A DNA stretch of 12,426 nt from JBDTNL01 sp039933785 (GTDB lineage Bacteria; Acidobacteriota; Thermoanaerobaculia; Multivoradales; JAGPDF01). The stretch's first letter is position 1. The number at the start of each line of letters is the position of its first letter. The DNA is taken from the NCBI GenBank assembly GCA_039933785.1, contig JBDTNL010000091.1, forward strand, positions 1 through 12,426, read 5' to 3'. Below the pieces are notes generated by a model. The model did not search any database and was not told where the DNA came from. It worked only from the letters and a program-made list of their open reading frames with translations. The translations under genes were made by a program, and so were the position numbers. This document shows, piece by piece, positions 6,790 to 12,426 of this stretch.

Positions 6790-7196
6790 GTCCGACGGAG
6801 GTCCGGAGCTATGGTCGGTTTCTAGCCTGGTCGATGTTGATCATCGCAGGCTTGGTGGCGCTCGGTTGGGTAGCGACCCGACGTTTGGCGGGCGAGTTGG
6901 GTTTGGTTGGCCTGTGGTGGGGCTGCGGCATCGGGTTGCTGGCCTCGGTTGCGAGCACGCTGCCCCTGGTCCTTATGCAGCCCGATCGACGAGCTCAGGC
7001 AGCGCTCTTGGCGACGGCGGTGAGGTTCTTTGCCGCCAGCATGTTCGGTTCGGCAGTGGTGCTATCGGGGTTGGCTCCGACGCGGCCGTTTCTGGTGTGG
7101 CTAGCTTTGACTTACGCAGGATTGCTTCCGCTCGACGCGCATTTCGCGGCGACTTGGGGCAGAAAGGCAACAAAAGGAGCGCCGCATGGCAGCTGA
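6786..7196 (+). CDS. atpI: Putative ATP synthase subunit I (AtpI-like)
   Basis: A 136-residue membrane protein with four predicted helices, at about 12-30, 43-63, 73-94 and 101-118. It begins at GTG 6786 inside the stop of atpZ. The conserved-looking segment ATAVRFFAASMFGSAVVLSG (76-95), with Arg80 within or at the edge of helix 3, followed by PFLVWLALTYAGLLPLDAHF, fits the loose AtpI / ATP synthase I chain family. In other bacteria that protein helps assemble the c-ring and is not part of the finished enzyme. The family is poorly conserved, so the call rests mainly on topology and on lying between atpZ and atpB. Its last 11 bases overlap the start of atpB, and the atpB ribosome binding site lies within its coding sequence. 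Confidence 0.72.
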   Translation: MSPTEVRSYGRFLAWSMLIIAGLVALGWVATRRLAGELGLVGLWWGCGIGLLASVASTLPLVLMQPDRRAQAALLATAVRFFAASMFGSAVVLSGLAPTRPFLVWLALTYAGLLPLDAHFAATWGRKATKGAPHGS

Positions 7197-8046
7197 GAAT
7201 CCCCTCGATCACGTAGTCCAGCATTCGCTGGCTTCACGGCCGGCGGACTGGGGATTCCTCACTCCCAGCAAGGAAATCACCTTGCTGTCGGATCAGATCG
7301 TGATGATGCTCGTTGCCGGCCTCTTGTTGATGCTCTTCGTGCCGCTCCTGGTGCGTCGGCGCCGCGGGACGGGAGAGATCGATTCGCTGGTGCCGACGGG
7401 ATTCGCGAACGCCCTCGAAGCGATGTGCCAGTACCTGAGGAAGGAAGTCGCCGAGCCAGTTCTGCTCGACCACACAGATCGCTTCATCAAGTACGTGTGG
7501 AGCGCGTTCTTCTTCGTCCTTGCCGTTAACCTCCTCGGCCTGCTGCCACTCCACCCGGTAGGGAATTTATTTCACGTGCATCTTGGTGGCACGGCGACCG
7601 GCAACATCTGGGTGACCGCGACGCTCGCGATTCTCACCATGCTCCTGATGGTCGTCAACGGGTTGCGCTTTGGCGGCAAAGCGTATCTCGCTCACTTCTG
7701 CCCGGGCCCGTTGTGGCTCGCGCCGCTCCTCATTCCGCTCGAGATCATCGGCATCTTCGCGAAGACCTTTGCCCTGGCGGTACGTCTCTTCGCCAACATG
7801 CTGGCGGGGCACATTCTTATCGGTGTGCTCGTCGGTCTGATTTTGTCCGCCATCGCCTCGCTCGGTGTAGCCGGTGGCCTTGGCGTGGCTGTTGTCACCG
7901 TGGCCGGCGCCCTCGCCATCAGCTTGCTCGAGGTTCTTGTCGCATTCTTGCAAGCCTTCATCTTCAGTTTTCTGACCGCGGTGTTCATCGGAATGTCGGT
8001 CAACGTGCATCACGATCACGCCGATAGCGCCGAGGCGCATCATTGA
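7186..8046 (+). CDS. atpB: F1Fo ATP synthase subunit a
   Basis: A 286-residue Fo stator protein forming the two proton half-channels beside the c-ring. The hallmark FAKTFALAVRLFANMLAGHI (191-210) contains the essential Arg200 (E. coli R210). The last helix has LVAFLQAFIFSFLTAVFIGM (251-270), with Q256 equivalent to E. coli Q252. Where E. coli has E219 and H245, this protein has H209 and E249, the reverse pairing also found in mitochondrial subunit a. About six membrane helices are predicted. The C-terminus is His-rich (HHDHADSAEAHH). The start has AAGGAG (7173-7178) seven bases upstream. No signal peptide is visible, unlike the c and b subunits. Confidence 0.97.
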   Translation: MAAENPLDHVVQHSLASRPADWGFLTPSKEITLLSDQIVMMLVAGLLLMLFVPLLVRRRRGTGEIDSLVPTGFANALEAMCQYLRKEVAEPVLLDHTDRFIKYVWSAFFFVLAVNLLGLLPLHPVGNLFHVHLGGTATGNIWVTATLAILTMLLMVVNGLRFGGKAYLAHFCPGPLWLAPLLIPLEIIGIFAKTFALAVRLFANMLAGHILIGVLVGLILSAIASLGVAGGLGVAVVTVAGALAISLLEVLVAFLQAFIFSFLTAVFIGMSVNVHHDHADSAEAHH

Positions 8047-8061
8047 CGACTCGAAACCGCA

Positions 8062-8078
8062 GCGGCCGATGAGGCCGC
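8062..8078 (+). promoter_or_regulatory. GC-rich stem-loop between atpB and atpE
   Basis: A perfect six-pair stem, GCGGCC-gatga-GGCCGC, lies 16 bases after the atpB stop and ends about 20 bases before the atpE ribosome binding site. No T-run follows, so it is not an intrinsic terminator. It may stabilise the mRNA or affect atpE translation, since subunit c is needed in many copies. Confidence 0.5.
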
Positions 8079-8109
8079 GCGCAATTACCTAGAGAGAGGA
8101 AACCCGCAC

Positions 8110-8454
8110 ATGACGTCTAAGAAGATCTCCCACATCCTGCTCGCCGCCTCCGTCGTGGTCTTTGTGTTCGCATTCGCTCCTGCCGTCTTCGCGCAGGACG
8201 GTGGTTCCGCAGCTGCCGCCGTAGCATCGAGCAAGTCGTTCGGCTATCTGGGCGGTCCAATCGGCGCCGGCCTGGCCGTCATTGGCGCAGGTATCGGCAT
8301 CGGCCGCGTGGGCGGTTCGGCTGTCGAAGCGATGGCCCGTCAGCCCGAGGTGGCCGGGCAGGTCAGCACCGCGATGATCATCACTGCCGCGATGATCGAA
8401 GGAGCCGCTTTGTTCGCGGTGGTCGTCGGCCTGCTGGCAGCGATCGCGAAGTAG
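8110..8454 (+). CDS. atpE: F1Fo ATP synthase subunit c with signal peptide
   Basis: A 114-residue precursor of the rotor-ring proteolipid. Residues 1-28 look like a cleavable signal peptide (MTSKK, hydrophobic core, APAVFA|QD). The mature protein of about 86 residues has the usual hairpin: a Gly-rich helix 1 (GAGLAVIGAGIGIG, 52-65), the polar loop ARQPE (76-80) that contacts the F1 stalk, and helix 2 with the ion-binding carboxylate E97 in AAMIEGAALFAVV. Gly98 and Ala99 follow E97, without the Ser/Thr and Tyr of Na+-binding rings, so proton coupling is likely. GAGAGAGGA-like purines end ten bases before ATG 8110 (AGAGAGAGGA, 8091-8100). It is flanked by stem-loops on both sides. Confidence 0.96.
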   Translation: MTSKKISHILLAASVVVFVFAFAPAVFAQDGGSAAAAVASSKSFGYLGGPIGAGLAVIGAGIGIGRVGGSAVEAMARQPEVAGQVSTAMIITAAMIEGAALFAVVVGLLAAIAK

Positions 8455-8471
8455 GCGAAGGTCTGTTCATG

Positions 8472-8525
8472 TTCGCCGGTCCACTGGGATCCGCGAAGAC
8501 GACTTGTTTTGCGGAAGTTTGCCGC
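8472..8525 (+). promoter_or_regulatory. Intercistronic stem-loops between atpE and atpF
   Basis: Two possible hairpins lie in the 82-base gap. The first pairs TTCGC (8472-8476) with GCGAA (8493-8497) and continues inward, with small bulges, through GG/CC and CC/GG. The second pairs GCGG (8511-8514) with CCGC (8522-8525), directly before the GGGAG ribosome binding site of atpF (8526-8530). Neither is followed by a T-run. They could slow decay of the upstream atpE message or limit atpF initiation; folding is judged by eye only. Confidence 0.35.
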
Positions 8526-8536
8526 GGGAGTTTTCA

Positions 8537-9148
8537 ATGAAGCGCACGAGAATGTCTTTCGGTGTGACTGCGTGGCTGCTCGCGCTCGCGACTCCGATGG
8601 CGGCCTTCGCCAGCGAGGAACAGGGCGATCCCAGCATCTTCGCTGGCGATATCGGTATCGCCTTCTGGACGGTACTGATCTTCATGGGCGTGGTTTTTGT
8701 GCTGGGTCGGTTCGGCTGGCCGACGATCCTGAAAGGCCTGCAGGACCGCGAGAACTTCATCCACAAGGCACTCGCCGCGGCCAAGCGCGACCGTGACGAG
8801 GCCGAAGCGCGGCTGAAGGAGCACGCCGAAAAGCTAACTTCGGCTCGCGCCGAGGCCACCAAGATCGTCGAGGAAGGCCGCCGCGATGCGGAGGTCGTCA
8901 AGCACCGCATCGAGGACGAGGCCAAGCAGGAAGCCGCCAAGCTGCTCGAGCGCGCCAAGCGCGAAATCGGTCTCGCCAAGGACGCCGCGATCTCCGAGCT
9001 CTACTCCAAGGCGGCGACGCTCGCGACCTCGGCCGCGGCGCAGATCGTGCGCAAAGAGTTGAACCCCAAGGATCACGAGCGCCTGATTCAGGACTCGATC
9101 GCCGCGCTTGGCGAGCGCACCAGCGGCACCAGCGGCATCAGCAACTAG
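8537..9148 (+). CDS. atpF: F1Fo ATP synthase subunit b with signal peptide
   Basis: A 203-residue precursor of the peripheral stalk. Residues 1-25 look like a signal peptide (MKRTRMSFGV, hydrophobic core, AAFA|SEE). The true membrane anchor follows at about 40-60 (GIAFWTVLIFMGVVFVLGRF), then GWPTILKGLQDRENFI, the standard hinge of subunit b, and a long charged coiled coil (70-180) rich in Glu, Lys, Arg and Ala. The C-terminus ends in a short Ser/Gly/Thr tail. With the leader removed the length, about 178, is normal. ATG 8537 was chosen because GGGAG lies six bases upstream; an in-frame ATG at 8552 would leave the leader nearly intact but has no such site. The coiled coil meets subunit delta, encoded 13 bases downstream. 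Confidence 0.95.
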   Translation: MKRTRMSFGVTAWLLALATPMAAFASEEQGDPSIFAGDIGIAFWTVLIFMGVVFVLGRFGWPTILKGLQDRENFIHKALAAAKRDRDEAEARLKEHAEKLTSARAEATKIVEEGRRDAEVVKHRIEDEAKQEAAKLLERAKREIGLAKDAAISELYSKAATLATSAAAQIVRKELNPKDHERLIQDSIAALGERTSGTSGISN

Positions 9149-9161
9149 GGGGAGACGCGAC

Positions 9162-9752
9162 GTGGCCGGAATCACCCAGCAGGATGTCGCCAGTGTCTAC
9201 GCCGAGGCTCTTCTCGCCGTCGCCCGCCAGCAGGGCGCCATCGAGAGCCTGCTCGAGGAGTGGACGGCGCTCGCCCAGTTGATGCGCGGCAACCGCCGGC
9301 TCGGCGAGTTCCTGAAGAGCCCGCTGGTCGATGCCAGCGAGCGCGCCGCGGCAATTGAGAGGGTCTTTCGCGGCCAGGCGAGCGACCTTTTGGTCGATGC
9401 CCTGCAGGTGATCAATCGCAAGGGGCGAAGCGCCTATCTGCTCGACGTCGCCGAGGCGTACCGCAAAGCGGTCGATCGTGCGGCGGGCCGGGTCGACGTG
9501 AAGGTGAGCACAGCGGTGCCGCTCAGCGCCGCACTGCGCGATGAGCTCGCGGCGGCGATTCTGAAGTTCTCAGGTCGCCAGGCGATCTTGCACGAGACCG
9601 TGGACGAGAGCTTGCTCGCCGGCATGGTGGTGCGGGTTGGCGACCAGAAATTCGATACCAGCGCCTCGTCGGCGCTCAAACGGCTCGACACCGCGCTGCT
9701 CGAGCGCGCGTCGCGCCAGATCATGCAGGGCCAGTCTCCAGTAGAAGGCTGA
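9162..9752 (+). CDS. atpH: F1Fo ATP synthase subunit delta (OSCP)
   Basis: A 196-residue soluble stalk protein that joins the b dimer to the top of F1. The N-terminal helical domain begins ITQQDVASVYAEALLAVARQ, the usual VA-x-x-YA-x-AL start. The C-terminal end has DESLLAGMVVRVGDQKFDTS, the diagnostic strand-turn-strand of the family, followed by SALKRLDTALLERA. GTG 9162 was taken as the start because GGAGA lies six bases upstream (9151-9155) and because family N-termini begin near here; a longer open frame within atpF is not needed. It is followed by a 50-base gap with a small hairpin before atpA. Confidence 0.95.
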   Translation: MAGITQQDVASVYAEALLAVARQQGAIESLLEEWTALAQLMRGNRRLGEFLKSPLVDASERAAAIERVFRGQASDLLVDALQVINRKGRSAYLLDVAEAYRKAVDRAAGRVDVKVSTAVPLSAALRDELAAAILKFSGRQAILHETVDESLLAGMVVRVGDQKFDTSASSALKRLDTALLERASRQIMQGQSPVEG

Positions 9753-9765
9753 GTGATCGCGGGCC

Positions 9766-9780
9766 GGTACCATCTGTACC
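9766..9780 (+). promoter_or_regulatory. Small stem-loop between atpH and atpA
   Basis: A perfect five-pair stem GGTAC-catct-GTACC sits 13 bases after the atpH stop and 11 bases before the GAGG ribosome binding site of atpA (9792-9795). There is no T-run, so it is not a terminator. A role in RNA processing or in raising atpA relative to atpH is possible but unproven. Confidence 0.35.
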
Positions 9781-9802
9781 TCAAGGAACGAGAGGATTGG
9801 CA

Positions 9803-11527
<1,725 letters not shown>

Positions 11528-11530
11528 GCC

Positions 11531-12426
11531 ATGGCGAATCGCCGCGTACTCGTCAAGCGCCGCAAGTCGGTGCGCAATATCCGCAAGATCACGCGGACGA
11601 TGCAGCTCATCGCCACGGCGCGTTTTCAGGCCGCGTTCAACCGTGCAGTCGCGACGCGGCCATACACCGAGAAGCTGGCCGAGTTGGTGGCCGACTTGTC
11701 GAACGCCGGTGTCGCGCTCGAGCACCCGTTGCTCGAGCCGGCCAACCCGGCGGCGCCGGTGGCCTATCTCGTCCTCACCTCGAACCGCGGGCTTTGCGGC
11801 GGCTACAACGCCAACATCCTGCGGGTCGCGAACGAGGCCCTGACTACGCGCAGAGCGGCGAACGAGCCCACGGGCCTGCAGGTCTACGGCAAGAAGGGCA
11901 TCGCGTTCTTCAAGTACCGCCAGCGCACGATGGACCTGCAGTCGACGTCCGTCTCGGAAGCGCCTAAGTTCGAGGACATCGAGCCGATCGCGAATCAGCT
12001 GATGGCCGATTTTCTCTCTGGCAAGATCTCCGGCGTGCGAGTCGTCTACATGCGCTTCCTCTCGGCGGGACAACAGCGGCCCCAGATCGTGCAGCTTCTG
12101 CCGCTCGTTCAAGGTGCAGCCGAGAAAGCGGCCAGCGCCGCCGCCTCCGCCGCCACTGCGAAAGCGCGCTCGGTCGAGTACGAGTTCCTGCCCGACCCGC
12201 TCGCGCTCCTGGACGAATTGCTTCCCGCGACGGTGCGCATCCGACTCTTCCAGGCTTTCATGGATGCCGCGGTCTCGGAGCAGATCGCCCGCATGGTGGC
12301 GATGAAGGCGGCCACGGAAGCGGCCGAAGACATGATCAAGGAACTGACGCGCGACTACAACCGCGCTCGCCAGACGCACATCACCATGGAGCTGCTCGAC
12401 ATCGTCGGCGGCGCCAACGCTCTGGC
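11531..12426 (+). CDS. atpG: F1Fo ATP synthase subunit gamma, 3' end cut by window
   Basis: 298 complete codons of the central rotor shaft are visible, lacking only the last few residues. The N-terminal helix (VLVKRRKSVRNIRKITRTMQ) and C-terminal helix, ending TRDYNRARQTHITMELLDIVGGANAL, form the coiled coil that turns inside alpha3beta3. The central domain has LTSNRGLCGGYNANI, the usual GLCGGxN motif with Asn where Asp is common before RGLCGG. Near the N-terminus IATARFQAA replaces the more usual VAASKMRKA. An Ala-rich stretch (AAEKAASAAASAATAKA, about residues 197-213) looks like a small loop expansion. ATG follows the atpA stop by three bases without a ribosome binding site of its own, so translation is probably coupled. 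atpD and atpC are expected next. Confidence 0.96.
   Translation, partial: MANRRVLVKRRKSVRNIRKITRTMQLIATARFQAAFNRAVATRPYTEKLAELVADLSNAGVALEHPLLEPANPAAPVAYLVLTSNRGLCGGYNANILRVANEALTTRRAANEPTGLQVYGKKGIAFFKYRQRTMDLQSTSVSEAPKFEDIEPIANQLMADFLSGKISGVRVVYMRFLSAGQQRPQIVQLLPLVQGAAEKAASAAASAATAKARSVEYEFLPDPLALLDELLPATVRIRLFQAFMDAAVSEQIARMVAMKAATEAAEDMIKELTRDYNRARQTHITMELLDIVGGANAL

Noticed and set aside
6532..7196. Less GC-biased codon use in atpZ and atpI, considered as a sign of horizontal transfer
   Set aside because: The genes are in their canonical place with overlapping junctions; weaker codon bias is expected for accessory proteins made in small amounts.

Overview
The window is GC-rich, densely packed chromosomal DNA from a bacterium. 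Its 3' half is most of an F-type ATP synthase operon in the order atpZ-atpI-atpB-atpE-atpF-atpH-atpA-atpG. The window ends inside the last codons of atpG, so atpD and atpC are expected just beyond it. A single uninterrupted a-c-b-delta-alpha-gamma order, signal peptides on subunits c and b, and the wording of AtpA and AtpG (GDRKTGKT P-loop, ITRTMQLIATARF in gamma) remind me of Planctomycetota and related lineages. That placement is from memory and weak. No rRNA, tRNA, mobile element, CRISPR array or gene-free stretch over about 150 bases is present.

Region 1 (1-2491, + strand) is a tightly coupled three-gene unit: the 3' part of a DUF2157-like multi-spanning membrane protein, a second multi-spanning membrane protein with a Gly-rich C-terminal tail, and a small lipoprotein. 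Starts and stops overlap (ATGA, TGATG), so the three probably form one envelope-associated unit of unknown function.

Region 2 (2482-4961, - strand) is a two-gene operon. A Rieske non-haem iron oxygenase of the type acting on quaternary amines or similar small substrates is followed, with a 4-base ATGA overlap, by an APC-superfamily amino-acid permease. The permease may bring in the oxygenase's substrate. Divergent from it across 36 bases is a PaaI-type hotdog thioesterase (4998-5498, +). That gene converges on, and overlaps by 4 bases, an AlkA-like DNA-3-methyladenine glycosylase (5495-6154, -).

Region 3 (6218-12426, + strand) starts with an unrecognised 62-residue membrane protein. A plausible sigma70-type promoter (6403-6432) and a structured leader lead into the atp operon. 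AtpZ and AtpI are assembly or ion-related accessory proteins, AtpB/E/F form the membrane Fo sector, and AtpH/A/G belong to the stalk and F1. Each of the three longer intercistronic gaps (atpB-E, atpE-F, atpH-A) carries a small stem-loop, which may help set unequal subunit output.

Most of the window is ordinary housekeeping content. The most unusual items are a highly charged insertion of about 68 residues in AtpA, signal peptides on both c and b, a mitochondrial-type His/Glu arrangement in subunit a, and the coupled oxygenase-permease pair.
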